A DNA stretch of 64,000 nucleotides from Streptomyces lincolnensis (GCF_001685355.1 NZ_CP016438.1:6386001-6450000); one strand, 5' to 3'; numbered from the stretch's first letter, positions 24,083-33,028 are shown. The notes: generated from the sequence alone by a model not told the origin. Numbers and translations: made by a program.

Positions 24083-27000
24083 TTATCTTATGCGTGGATT
24101 GAACCAATGGCCGAGCATATCATCCACGGCTGTTGCATGGTTCAGCACTTCCTGTCGCGTCGCATTCGGATGCGCTTCGTAGAATCGGTTCCACGATACA
24201 CGTATTTCACTCAAGTGGACTCGACTGTTTATGTCACCCTTTGGAATTCCTCGAAGATTTTCCAGGGAGTGAATTTCGTTGGGTGTGAACAATCCGGGAT
24301 AGCGTCGAAGAACCTGTTGCTCGATGGCGTGATGGACCACCACTTCGCCCTCGAGTTTCGGGTGAGCGGTAAAGAAGGTCTTCTTGTAATTGTGACTCAC
24401 GGCATTCCCGACCGACGCTTCTTCGCGAGTAGGAACGTTCTTCCCCAGTACGGTTTCCTTGTTCGCGGTCGCATTTTTCTCTGCATCATCGCAAGGCGTC
24501 AGACCGAGAGGGTCTATCCAGGCATGAGGGTTGTGGACGTAAGCGGTCGGGTTGGGCGCGGGGGCGAGCCCGAGTGGATCGGGGGTGAGGTAGCGGGCTG
24601 TTTCCGGGTCGTAGTGCCGGAAGTAGTTGTAGTGGAGGCCGGTTTCGGGGTCGTAGTACTGGCCGGGGAAACGGAGAGGGGTGTAGGCGGTGCTGTCGGT
24701 GGCCCAGGCTGTGGTGCCCCAGAGGGTGCTGCGGGTGTGCCAGGCGATTTCGCCGTCTTCGTCGATGAGTTCGTTCGGGGTGCCGACGAGGTCGGTGACG
24801 ATGGCGAAGAAGCGGGAGTCGATTTCGTCCTGGGGGGCGTCCGCAGCCGTGATGCGTTCCGTCTGAGCGATCGGACGCAGACCCTGGTGGTCCCAGGTGA
24901 GCGTGATCGGGTTCGGGAGCTTTGGTGACGTCGTCGTCTGCTCGCAGAGGGTGGTGCCGTCCCAGGTGAACAGCACCTGCTCGATGACCGTTTCGCCGTC
25001 CTCCGCCAAGCGCAGTTTCGACGTACGGCGGCCCAGCGGGTCATAGGTGTAGCGCCAGCGTGTGCCGTCCGGGGTCGTCACCGAGGTCAGGCGGTCCTCG
25101 GTGTCCCATTCGTAGCGCCAGGTGTCCGGCTTGCGGGACAGGCGGGTCTTCTGCCGGAGAGTGATGCGGCCGAGGGCGTCGTGTTCGTAGCGGACGTTGC
25201 CTGCGCGGGTGATGCGGGTGCCCGTGTACTCGCGGAGACCGATCGCTTCTTCGCCCGGGTGGGTGTCGGGCCAGGATGCCTGGGTCTGGTTGCCGGCCGC
25301 GTCGTAGGCGTAGGTCTCGGTCCAGTTCGCCGCGTGGACGGCCGTGACGCGGCCGGACGGGTCCAGGCTGAAGCGGCGGGAGCCGGAGAGGTGGTCGTCG
25401 ATGCCGATCAGGTTGCCGTCGGCGCGGTACGTGTATGTACGGGACTGCACGGTGTGGTTGCCCGCGCCCGTCACCGACTGGGTGGTCAGGCGCCCGAGTT
25501 CGTCGAAACCGTGCGTGAGGGTGACCGTCTCGCCGATCTGGCGTGCCAGTTCGCGACCCGCGGCGTCGTAGGTGAAGTCGATGGAACGGCCGGAGGCCAC
25601 CATGCCGGTACGGCGGCCGGCCGCGTCGTACGACCAGGTCGTCGTCGCACCGGCGGGTGTCCTGCGGCCGGTACGGCGGCCCAGATCGTCGTAGGTGTAC
25701 GTCACTTCACGGCCGTCGACCGTCTCCGAGTGCAGGCGTCCGAACTGATCCCGCAGCAACGTCAGGGTGGTGCCGTCAGGGCCCGTTGCCTGGGCGAGTT
25801 CGTCCGTCATGTCGTACGCGTACGTCGTGATCTGGCCTGCCGCGTCCTTGCGGACCAGCTGTCCCAGCTCGTTGCGTTCGAAGGCCACGACCTCGCCGAG
25901 CGCGTTCGAGCGAGAGGCCATGCGGCCCGCCGAGTCGTAGGCGTAGGTCAGTACGCGGTCATCGAAGTCGGTCTCCGACACCAGCCGCCCAGCGGGGTCG
26001 TAGGTATAAGTCCACGACAGGCCTTGTGGGTTGGTGACCTTGCCGAGGCGCAGTTCCGTGTCGTGCTCGAACTCGTAGCGGACGCCGTCGGGGCCGGTGC
26101 GTGCGGTCAGCAGGTCGAAGTGCGTGTACTCGAAGCGGGTGACTCCGCCCAGCGGGTCGGTGTGATGGGTGCAGTTGCCCTCACCGTCGTATGTCCAGGA
26201 CTCCGTCGCGCCGTCCGCGGCGGTCCGGCGGGCAATGCGGCCCTCCACCGTCCACTCCAGGCGTGTCACCGCTCCGGTGGGTTCTGTGATGGCGACGGGG
26301 CGGCCGAAGGCGTCCCGCTCGTACGCCGTCACCGCCCCCACGGGATCCGTGATGGTGACGGGGAGACCGGCCCGGTCGCAGCGGATCGTCGTCGTATGGC
26401 CCAAGGGGTCGACCACTGTGGCCAGGTGGCCTGCCTCGTCATACGTGAAGCGGGTGGTCCGGCCCGCCGGGTCCGTCAGCGAGGTGCGGTTGCCGCGCGC
26501 GTCGTACGTCTGGCGGATGACGGTGCCGTCGGGATTCACTGCCTTCACCGGAAGGCCGAGATCGTTGTACTCGGCTCGTGCCTCGCGGCCGTCAGGCCGT
26601 CGGAGGGAGATCACGTTGCCCGACTCGTCGTAGCGGAACGACGTGGTGTGGCCGAGGGAATCGGTGCGGGCCAAGAGGCGGTTGCGGCGGTCGCGTTGGA
26701 GCTGGGTGGTCGCTCCCGTCTCGTCGACCTCGGCCGTCACCTGCATGTGGTCGTTGATCAGGAAGCGGGCGGTGTGTCCGAGGGAGTCGGTGATGGTGGT
26801 GACTCGTTGGCCGGTTTCCGGGTCGGTCGTGTCGTAGGTGAAGGTGGAGTGCTGGTGGCCGGCCTCGCCTTCCTGGTGGACGCAGCGGTCCTGGTCGTCG
26901 TAGACGTACTTGAAGCGGCTGCCGTTGGTGTCGGTCCATGAGGTGATACGGCCCTGGTCGTCACAGCCGAAGCGGAGTGGACGTCCCGAAGAGTTGGTCA

Positions 27001-28801
27001 CCTCGGTGAGGTGGCCGTGGGTGTAGCCGTATCGGACTATCTCCTGGTCCGAGCCGTCGGGTGCCGCCCCCGCCAGATACAGGCCGGTTATTCGGCCGTC
27101 CAGGGCGGTGAGTTTCAGGTGGCGTCCGCAGCTGCGGCGGATGCCGAGGGGTGTGCCGTCGGTGGCGTACTCGAAGGTCAGCCAGGCGCCGTTGCGGTCG
27201 TCGATCTGTTCGAGGAGGGAGAGATCCTCGGACCGGTCGGTGAAGTGCCAGGTCCGGAGCGTTTCCGGATCGGTGATCGTGTAGCCGTCGTCCTCGCGGT
27301 CCAGAGGCCAGCGCGGGCCGTGGGAAGGAAGCACCGGGAGACCGGGGGCGGGATGCGGATACGACAGCAGCAGGCCGTCCTCGGCGACGAAGACGACGCC
27401 CTCGGAGTCGATCTCCAGACGCTGGTCGATGGTGGACGACCAGGTGGGCCCGAACCAGCCTCCGGCCCTGTAGGACGACTCGAAGGAGCGCTTGAAGACG
27501 AGGGGCAGCGAGCCGGGGAGGGACACGTCGGTCTGCGGGAGGACCATGGTGCCTGTGGCGACATCGACGGGGTCCTTTATGCAGAGCTTTTCGCCGGGAC
27601 GTCGGCTGGTGGCCGCCGGCGCTTCCTCCGCGCCTTGACGCGCGGCGCGTTGGGCCGCCGATTCCGCCGCCTCCTCCGCACCCGCCTTCAGCCCGGCCCG
27701 TGCGCCGCCTCGGGCCAGTCCTAGGCCTTTGCCTCCGACGAGTTCGGGGATGAGGCGGCCGATGCCTTCGGCGGGGTCTTTCTTGAAGCCGTCCCACATG
27801 GATTTGAGGGTGCGGTCGGGGTGCAGGCCGGCGGAGGTGAGGCCGGAGAGGGTCATGCTGACGTTTTGGAGGTACTGGGCGGGGTGGGTGAGGTTGTAGC
27901 CGTCGGCGGGGTTGAGGCCGCGGACGAAGGTGACCACGCCGGCGGTGCCTTTGACCACGCCGCCCACGACGTGGGTGAGTTCGGTGCCGGCGGAGAGGTA
28001 GCCGTCGGTGAGGTTTGAGCCGATCTGGGTCAGGAGGGGTGGCTCGGCGGGGGCGTGGGCCAGGGCGGCGCGGAGGGAGGCGGCGGCGGTGCGGCCGGCG
28101 GCGTTTCGCTGGCGGCGGGCCTCGGCGAGGATCTCCTGGGCGCGTTGGATGTCGGCGGCGCCGGGGTCGGTGAAGGGTCCGGGGCGGGGGCCGGGCTCCT
28201 CGTTCGCTGTGACCTTGGTGTTGTAGGCGTCGACGCGCTTGTTGTACGCCTTCATCCCCTGTTCGGACGCCTGGGTGCCCTTGGCATGCAGGTCGATGGC
28301 CTCCCGGGCCTGGGCCAGGGCCCAGGCGACGGTGTCGGCGAAGTCGTCCAGCGCCTTGCCGGCCGTGTCGCAGGCGTCGGCCGCGTGCAGCCACTTGGGG
28401 GGATGCATCGCGAAGGTGTCGCGGAAGGCGTCGGCGGCCTGGCCCTTCCAGTGCGAGGAGTCCAGCTTGCGCATGCCCTCGCCGACCGTGTCGAAGGCTG
28501 TGCCAAAGTCCTTCAGATGGGAGGCGGAGGACCGGATCGCTGTCGGGTTGCCGTGGATGAGGTCGTAGGGCTGGTCGCTGTCGCCGAGCTGCTTCTCGCC
28601 GGGGGTGGCGCCGAGGTCGGAGGCGAGTTTGTCCCCGACGTAGGAGATGACCTGGGCGGTGTCGTCGGCACCGATGTAGTCCAGGCCCTCGGCCAGGGCG
28701 TCCGAGCCCTTGTCGACACCTTCGCCGACCGTCTTGGTGACGGCGTGGCCGACGTCTTCGAGCTTGCCCAGGCCGGAGTTGACGATGTCGCCGAGGCCCA
28801 T
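24083..28801 (-). CDS. RHS-repeat polymorphic toxin with HNH-like nuclease tip
   Basis: A 1572-residue protein. Residues 85-170 are a helical WXG100-like segment (SSHWKGQAADAFRDTF, with W118-K-G120), suggesting export through an Esx/type VII route. About residue 404 the DUF6531 pre-repeat region begins (CIKDPVDVATGTMVLP). RHS/YD repeats fill about 560-1330, and the core ends near 1432 at DPLGL, preceded by YYDPETGLHYNYFRHYDP. The last 135 residues are the toxin: VVHHAIEQQVL (His1490-His1491), SLENLRGIP and VHLSEIRVSWNRFY resemble AHH/LHH-type HNH nucleases. The ATG at 28801 overlaps the upstream stop by one base. The SUKH immunity gene follows. Confidence 0.88.
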   Translation of the reverse strand: MGLGDIVNSGLGKLEDVGHAVTKTVGEGVDKGSDALAEGLDYIGADDTAQVISYVGDKLASDLGATPGEKQLGDSDQPYDLIHGNPTAIRSSASHLKDFGTAFDTVGEGMRKLDSSHWKGQAADAFRDTFAMHPPKWLHAADACDTAGKALDDFADTVAWALAQAREAIDLHAKGTQASEQGMKAYNKRVDAYNTKVTANEEPGPRPGPFTDPGAADIQRAQEILAEARRQRNAAGRTAAASLRAALAHAPAEPPLLTQIGSNLTDGYLSAGTELTHVVGGVVKGTAGVVTFVRGLNPADGYNLTHPAQYLQNVSMTLSGLTSAGLHPDRTLKSMWDGFKKDPAEGIGRLIPELVGGKGLGLARGGARAGLKAGAEEAAESAAQRAARQGAEEAPAATSRRPGEKLCIKDPVDVATGTMVLPQTDVSLPGSLPLVFKRSFESSYRAGGWFGPTWSSTIDQRLEIDSEGVVFVAEDGLLLSYPHPAPGLPVLPSHGPRWPLDREDDGYTITDPETLRTWHFTDRSEDLSLLEQIDDRNGAWLTFEYATDGTPLGIRRSCGRHLKLTALDGRITGLYLAGAAPDGSDQEIVRYGYTHGHLTEVTNSSGRPLRFGCDDQGRITSWTDTNGSRFKYVYDDQDRCVHQEGEAGHQHSTFTYDTTDPETGQRVTTITDSLGHTARFLINDHMQVTAEVDETGATTQLQRDRRNRLLARTDSLGHTTSFRYDESGNVISLRRPDGREARAEYNDLGLPVKAVNPDGTVIRQTYDARGNRTSLTDPAGRTTRFTYDEAGHLATVVDPLGHTTTIRCDRAGLPVTITDPVGAVTAYERDAFGRPVAITEPTGAVTRLEWTVEGRIARRTAADGATESWTYDGEGNCTHHTDPLGGVTRFEYTHFDLLTARTGPDGVRYEFEHDTELRLGKVTNPQGLSWTYTYDPAGRLVSETDFDDRVLTYAYDSAGRMASRSNALGEVVAFERNELGQLVRKDAAGQITTYAYDMTDELAQATGPDGTTLTLLRDQFGRLHSETVDGREVTYTYDDLGRRTGRRTPAGATTTWSYDAAGRRTGMVASGRSIDFTYDAAGRELARQIGETVTLTHGFDELGRLTTQSVTGAGNHTVQSRTYTYRADGNLIGIDDHLSGSRRFSLDPSGRVTAVHAANWTETYAYDAAGNQTQASWPDTHPGEEAIGLREYTGTRITRAGNVRYEHDALGRITLRQKTRLSRKPDTWRYEWDTEDRLTSVTTPDGTRWRYTYDPLGRRTSKLRLAEDGETVIEQVLFTWDGTTLCEQTTTSPKLPNPITLTWDHQGLRPIAQTERITAADAPQDEIDSRFFAIVTDLVGTPNELIDEDGEIAWHTRSTLWGTTAWATDSTAYTPLRFPGQYYDPETGLHYNYFRHYDPETARYLTPDPLGLAPAPNPTAYVHNPHAWIDPLGLTPCDDAEKNATANKETVLGKNVPTREEASVGNAVSHNYKKTFFTAHPKLEGEVVVHHAIEQQVLRRYPGLFTPNEIHSLENLRGIPKGDINSRVHLSEIRVSWNRFYEAHPNATRQEVLNHATAVDDMLGHWFNPRIR

Positions 28802-29508
28802 CAGCGGCTCTCCCCAGTCGCCGTCCCGGTGCCGGTGTCGTTGGCGTCCTGGTCGGGCTGCTGGCCCGCCGCCTGAGCCCGTTCCTCGGGTGAGGGGCCC
28901 GCCACCTCGTCCACCAGCGCCTCGTACTGCTCGTCGGAGGCGCCCGTCGACTCCTGGATGTTCAGCGGGCTGGGGATCGGCCCGGCCATCATCTGCGAGG
29001 TGAGCGCGTCGCGTTGGACGTCCTTCCAGCCCTGCGCGCTGGTGTCCCAGGCCTGTTCGAAGGACTCCTTGCTGTAGTCCGGGTTCTTCATGGACTCCAG
29101 ACCGCTGGTGGCGATGTCGCCCCACGACTGCTTGGCGGCCTCGTCCTCGGAGAGATACGGGTTGCCGGCCACCGAGTTCGCGGCGACCTTCAGCATGCCG
29201 TCGACGTACTGGTCCGTCTCGTGCAGCGTTCCGGCCGCCAGGCCCACCTGGTGCGCGAAGAGGTTGCCCTCCTCGACCAGCGCCCGCACCCCCCACTCCC
29301 AGCGCTCGCAGAACGACGCCAACGCCGACTGGAGATCCTCGTGGCCCAACTCCAGCCCGGACAACGCCAGATTCGCAAACCCCCGGCCCTGCCCGGCGAA
29401 GCTGTCCACGCCGAGTTCCTTCAACTCGCCCAGCGTCAGATTGATGCCCCTGGCTATCCCGTCCAGGCCGTGCGCCTTGATGTCCTTGCCGTCGCCGCCC
29501 GCGCTCAC
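28801..29508 (-). CDS. WXG100-like helical partner of the RHS toxin
   Basis: A 235-residue helical protein without signal peptide. Residues 15-75 have the spacing of a WXG100-like hairpin (LALSGLELGHEDLQSALASF, then a W-E-W-G turn and VRALVEEGNLFAHQVG); the second half is acidic and disordered (EEARQ-rich, ending in DANDTGTGTATGESR). The GTG at 29508 overlaps the stop of the SseB-like gene (GTGA) and its own stop overlaps the RHS start, so the three genes are translationally coupled. A role as export partner or chaperone for the RHS protein is inference. Confidence 0.6.
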   Translation of the reverse strand: MSAGGDGKDIKAHGLDGIARGINLTLGELKELGVDSFAGQGRGFANLALSGLELGHEDLQSALASFCERWEWGVRALVEEGNLFAHQVGLAAGTLHETDQYVDGMLKVAANSVAGNPYLSEDEAAKQSWGDIATSGLESMKNPDYSKESFEQAWDTSAQGWKDVQRDALTSQMMAGPIPSPLNIQESTGASDEQYEALVDEVAGPSPEERAQAAGQQPDQDANDTGTGTATGESR

Positions 29509-30095
29509 CGGGACTCCTCCCCGCCGTCCTCCGCATGCCCGTCTACGGCCGCCGCGTCCGGCACGATCCCCACCACCGGCGGGAACAGCACCCCCTGGCC
29601 GTCCCCGCTCCCCACATCCAGCGCCACCCCGCACGGCACCCCCGCCGCCGGCACCCCCGCATCCAGCAACCGCGCGCCCAGCACCCGCCGATACACCCAC
29701 TCCCGCCCACCTTCCCCCCTTGCGAACGCGAACCGCGCCAGCGCCGGTTCATCGGAGAAGGCATAGATCCAGCGAACGCCGCCCCACTCACCGACCAGCG
29801 GGTCCTCGTCCTCGTCGACCGGTACGAGGACCGGGGTGCGGCGGAACTCACCGAGCAGAACGGCGAATTCGCGACGACGGCGCGCCACCTCGTCCGGGAC
29901 CTCTCGGGGAGCATCGACCATGGCCAGCGGTCCGGCCACCGGGGCGGACGGCGCCTGCGGCGGAGGCGCGGCACTGCCGTCTTCGTCCAACTGCCCGCCC
30001 GCCGCGGCCATCTCCGCGTACTCGGCCAGCCGCGACCTGCGCACCCGCCCCTCCGGGCCGCCACCCTCCGCCTCGATCATGCCCGGGATCATCAC
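29505..30095 (-). CDS. SseB-like domain protein at the head of the RHS operon
   Basis: A 196-residue protein. The C-terminal half (FAVLLGEFRRTPVLVPVDED, then WIYAFSDEPALARFAFARG and LDVGSGDGQGVLFPP) follows the SseB N-terminal-domain pattern common beside WXG100 and RHS genes in Streptomyces. The first 80 residues are charged and proline-rich. It is the first gene of the leftward operon SseB-WXG-RHS-SUKH-DUF1266. Two adjacent ATG codons at 30095 and 30092 are possible starts. Confidence 0.7.
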   Translation of the reverse strand: MMIPGMIEAEGGGPEGRVRRSRLAEYAEMAAAGGQLDEDGSAAPPPQAPSAPVAGPLAMVDAPREVPDEVARRRREFAVLLGEFRRTPVLVPVDEDEDPLVGEWGGVRWIYAFSDEPALARFAFARGEGGREWVYRRVLGARLLDAGVPAAGVPCGVALDVGSGDGQGVLFPPVVGIVPDAAAVDGHAEDGGEESR

Positions 30096-30264
30096 ATCGA
30101 CGTATTGTCGGAAGCAACGTGGATCGCCGTGGCGTGGCCGGTTTTGGCCAGCTGTTGGGCATTGATTTCTGGAGCACCTCTACGTCTTGCCAGCTTCTGT
30201 TGTGTCGGTTCCAGAAGCCGGCGATACGGTCGCCCTCGCGAGACACGCAGGGAAGGAGCCGCTC

Positions 30265-30717
30265 GTGATCACAGACCCGACGATCATCCGGATCGGCCAG
30301 GCGGTGCAGCTCGGCCATGGCGGCGAACGGGAGGCCGCGCGCCTCCTGTTCACGGAGATCTGGGACGAGATCGGCGGCGAGCAAGCCGACCCCCTGCACC
30401 GCTGCACACTCGCGCACGCGATGGCCGACGTGCAGGACGACGTGCACGAGGAGCTGGTCTGGGACCAGCGGGCGCTGGCAGCCGCCGACCTGCTGACCGG
30501 CGCGCGAGTGGCGGATGCCGGGGTGACCCTTCCGGTGGCCGTCCTGTACCCGTCGCTCCACCTGAACTTGAGCGAGTGCTACCGCAAGTTGGGCGATCTC
30601 GACTGTGCCCGTGAGCACCTCCGGCAGGCGCAGGCGGCGATCGGGGCGCTCGGCGATGACGAGTACGGGCGGCTGATCAGGGGTGGCCTGGAGGAGGTTG
30701 CCCAGCGGCTGCGTTGA
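30265..30717 (+). CDS. TPR-type helical protein
   Basis: A 150-residue all-helical protein with tetratricopeptide-like pairs (LLFTEIWDEIGGEQADPLHR, and LHLNLSECYRKLGDLDCARE with the W/L-G-Y-A-F-A-P spacing). The GTG at 30265 has GGAAGGAG upstream at a normal distance. It is divergent from the RHS operon, with 169 bases between, and ends just before the RHS remnant. It likely binds other proteins; the partner is unknown. Confidence 0.65.
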   Translation: MITDPTIIRIGQAVQLGHGGEREAARLLFTEIWDEIGGEQADPLHRCTLAHAMADVQDDVHEELVWDQRALAAADLLTGARVADAGVTLPVAVLYPSLHLNLSECYRKLGDLDCAREHLRQAQAAIGALGDDEYGRLIRGGLEEVAQRLR

Positions 30718-30743
30718 TCCGGCGTCGATCGACGCCCGGCCGC

Positions 30744-31482
30744 AAGGCGTCCTACGCCTACGACAGCCAGGAGCGGCTGTTCTACGCGCTGGAGGCCGAC
30801 TCGGCCGGCGCCCGCACTAATGAGACCTGGACCGACCACAGACAGCTGTCCGGCATCACGCACGGCGGCACGAACTCCGGTCTGGCCCAGGCCGGAACGG
30901 ACAACTCCGAGCGCACCAAGCTGGGTTCGACGTGGTTCCACCACACCGCGCTGGGGCTGGCGTCCACGACCACTGGCGGTGTGGACACCGGATTCATCCG
31001 TGAACTCGGGGGCACCTTGAACTCCATGACGACTGGGGGGAAGTCCTCCTGCTACCTCACCGACGCCACCGGGAACGTGCTGGGCCTGGTCGACGACGCG
31101 AGGCAAGCGCACCCACACCCACACCTACGGCCCGACGGGTCTGCCGCGCACGACACCGACGGAGGCGGTCCCGCAGCCGTTCCGCTACAGCGGTGCCTAC
31201 CTGGACCCCGAGGGGCCTGTACAAGATGGGCGCCTGTTATTACGACCCCCAACTCGGCCGCTTCACGCAGCCCGACCCCTCAGGGCAGGAGACCAATCCC
31301 TACCTCTACGCCGCAGGCGACTTCATCAACAATGCCGACCTCACAGGACTCGCCTGGTCCTCGAAAATTGCGAATTTCGCGAAGACCAAAGAGCCGCATG
31401 GCAAGACACAGATAACTCGCTCAAGGACGAGGCGAGCGATCTGAACAGCTGTTTCAATCCATATGCGTGGGTCACGGAGTGA
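30744..31482 (+). pseudogene. RHS-protein C-terminal remnant, frameshifted
   Basis: The end of a second RHS gene on the opposite strand from the intact one. Homology runs through three reading frames: repeats ending in YLTDATGNVLGLVDDA up to about 31105; then THTYGPTGLPRT and PFRYSGAYLDP in the next frame; then GLYKMGACYYDPQLGRFTQP and NPYLYAAGDFINNADLTGL from about 31217. Extra bases near 31100 and 31208 explain two shifts, and a third frame ends the piece at 31482 (WQDTDNSLKDEASDLNSC). There is no start or signal, so it cannot make the full protein. The small membrane genes begin ten bases later. Confidence 0.8.
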
Positions 31483-31492
31483 GAGATCACTG

Positions 31493-31708
31493 ATGGAAAC
31501 CACACGACGGGAGACCGCGTGGGCGAAGACTGCCCTCTTGGTCACATTCTGTCTCGCACTGCTTCTCAATCTGGCAGAGGCACTGTGGGATCCCGACGGA
31601 CAGCCATGGCTCATCCTGCGTATCGCGATGTCGGTGCTGTTCATTGTCACCCTCGCGGGATGCATAGCCTTGTGGTTACGGCAGCGTCGCAGTGACACTG
31701 CCGTCTGA
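31493..31708 (+). CDS. 71-residue two-helix membrane protein (array member 1)
   Basis: A small protein with two hydrophobic segments (about residues 13-30 and 41-64) and a basic C-terminus (LWLRQRRSD). The ATG at 31493 follows GGAGTGAG. It begins ten bases after the RHS remnant, in AT-richer DNA. First of five tiny membrane proteins in a row on this strand. Unrecognised family. Confidence 0.6.
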   Translation: METTRRETAWAKTALLVTFCLALLLNLAEALWDPDGQPWLILRIAMSVLFIVTLAGCIALWLRQRRSDTAV

Positions 31709-31788
31709 CCGCCAGAAACCCAAGCCACTGCAAGATGCATGCTCGGCTTTGCGCCCACCGTCACTAATCAGAGGGAGAAGGTGAAAGT

Positions 31789-31893
31789 ATGGGAAATGTG
31801 GGAGGTGTGGATATGCATGGCGGCTTTCTGCTCATCATTGCCATCTCCGTGACGGTGATCGTACGTACAGTGCGACGTCGTAACAGAGGCTGA
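31789..31893 (+). CDS. 34-residue single-helix microprotein (array member 2)
   Basis: A very short reading frame: MGNVGGVDMHGGFLLIIAI begins it, followed by more hydrophobic residues and a basic tail of six arginines (RTVRRRNRG). One membrane helix with positive-inside ending. The ribosome site GAGGGAGAAGG lies nine bases before the ATG, stronger than for most genes here. Short genes like this are easily missed. Unknown function. Confidence 0.5.
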   Translation: MGNVGGVDMHGGFLLIIAISVTVIVRTVRRRNRG

Positions 31894-31941
31894 CTGTGCC
31901 TGGCTTGCCTGCTTCGCCATCGCGGATACGGAGGAATGAGC

Positions 31942-32160
31942 ATGGGGCCGGAGAGCGTCACCCACGCCGACAGAACCCGTAGGAACCTGAGGTGGGGGAC
32001 TATTGCCAGTGTCTCCTGTGTCTTGTTCCTGATCTACCTTATAGTGGCACAAGGGATGACTGAAGCTTGGGTCGGTCTGGTCATCTTGGGCGCACTCTGG
32101 GCTCTTGTAGTTTGGCGCTTCAAGGGGGTCGGCTTTAAAGGCCTTCCTCCTCAACGCTGA
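31942..32160 (+). CDS. 72-residue two-helix membrane protein (array member 3)
   Basis: Two membrane segments (about residues 17-38 and 43-60) between a polar N-terminus (MGPESVTHADRTRRN) and a basic end (FKGVGFKGLPPQR). ATG 31942 is chosen over 31936 because GGAGG (31930-31934) is then seven bases upstream. Unrecognised family. Confidence 0.6.
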   Translation: MGPESVTHADRTRRNLRWGTIASVSCVLFLIYLIVAQGMTEAWVGLVILGALWALVVWRFKGVGFKGLPPQR

Positions 32161-32262
32161 GACCGTGTTGTCGACCCTACGCGCACTGAAGTGCTCACCG
32201 ACGACCCGGCCGCCGTGGAGCGGCAGGCTCAGGCCCGCACATCTCCACACCAGGAGGTTTGG

Positions 32263-32481
32263 ATGCGCATCTTCCTCTCGGCTTTCGGCATCCTCGCAGG
32301 CCTTGGGCTCATCATCTACAGCAAGAAATTCGCACGCGCCGCCACGAATCAGCGCAACGTTTTCGGCAGGGCGAATGCATCCGCCGGGGAGTCCACCGTG
32401 CGGACGGGTCCGCTGATCGTAGGAGTCTTCCTCATCATCATCGGGGTCCTCGCGGCCACCGGAGTGGCTGGGATCGAATGA
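32263..32481 (+). CDS. 72-residue two-helix membrane protein (array member 4)
   Basis: Two hydrophobic segments at the ends (MRIFLSAFGILAGLGLIIYS and LIVGVFLIIIGVLAATGV) with a polar middle of about 30 residues. The ATG at 32263 follows AGGAGG. The shape resembles small DUF6199-like membrane proteins; this is a guess. The preceding 102 bases and the 216 bases after it hold no other convincing gene. Confidence 0.6.
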   Translation: MRIFLSAFGILAGLGLIIYSKKFARAATNQRNVFGRANASAGESTVRTGPLIVGVFLIIIGVLAATGVAGIE

Positions 32482-32697
32482 CCCGCCGGGCGGCCGCCCC
32501 GAACGATGGGGACTTGCTGGGGCTGCGTGCGGAGCGGAAGTTGCTGTGGCAGCCTCAGCGACACTGGGAGGCTACGCGATTTCATGGAGCGCCGGACAGA
32601 TTTCCTCCGGCGCTGTTCGTGAAGGTTAAAGAGACCCGGGCCCTGTGCGGGGAATGTCAGCGCCCTGCCGTAGGGACGAGGAAGAAGGGAATCGCAC

Positions 32698-32910
32698 ATG
32701 CTAAAGGTGGGATGGTCGCTGGAACAACGCGCAGCAGTGAAAAGGTGGATGCTATTCGCCTCCCTTTTCGCGGTGGCTGGAGTAGTCCTGTCGGTATTCC
32801 TCATCGTGACAGGAAATTCTGGTGGCTGGGTGGTTCTTGTTATGATGCTATGTATATTCGGAACCGGCTACTTGTTCGTCGGAAATGTCAAAAGTAGGCA
32901 GCCTCGGTGA
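32698..32910 (+). CDS. 70-residue two-helix membrane protein (array member 5)
   Basis: MLKVGWSLEQRAAVKRW precedes two hydrophobic segments (about residues 18-38 and 43-62) and a short basic end. The ATG at 32698 follows GAAGAAGGGA. Last of the array before a hairpin and the convergent ComB-like gene. Unrecognised family. Confidence 0.6.
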   Translation: MLKVGWSLEQRAAVKRWMLFASLFAVAGVVLSVFLIVTGNSGGWVVLVMMLCIFGTGYLFVGNVKSRQPR

Positions 32911-32988
32911 CTCGTGGCGAGCAAGCGATGTAAGTGCTCAGCAGATTCGGTGAGCTTGCATGGTTTAAGCTGGCCTGGGATTTCAATT

Positions 32989-33021
32989 CTGCATACGGCT
33001 ACCATTAAATTCCGTATGCAG
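32989..33021. terminator. Hairpin between array member 5 and comB-like gene
   Basis: CTGCATACGG (32989-32998) and CCGTATGCAG (33012-33021) form a perfect 10-base stem with an AT-rich 13-base loop. It is 7 bases past the stop of the minus-strand gene and serves both convergent units. Confidence 0.6.
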
Positions 33022-33028
33022 GGTGGCG

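Noticed and set aside
25181..26941. Plus-strand open frame of 586 codons inside the RHS gene
   Set aside because: It is the opposite-strand shadow of the YD repeats; no start signal or known domain.
32478..32897. Open frame of 139 codons starting at an ATGA overlap after array member 4
   Set aside because: Its second half is a shadow of array member 5, and no ribosome site is visible; member 5 has a better start and a plausible membrane pattern. A short form cannot be ruled out.
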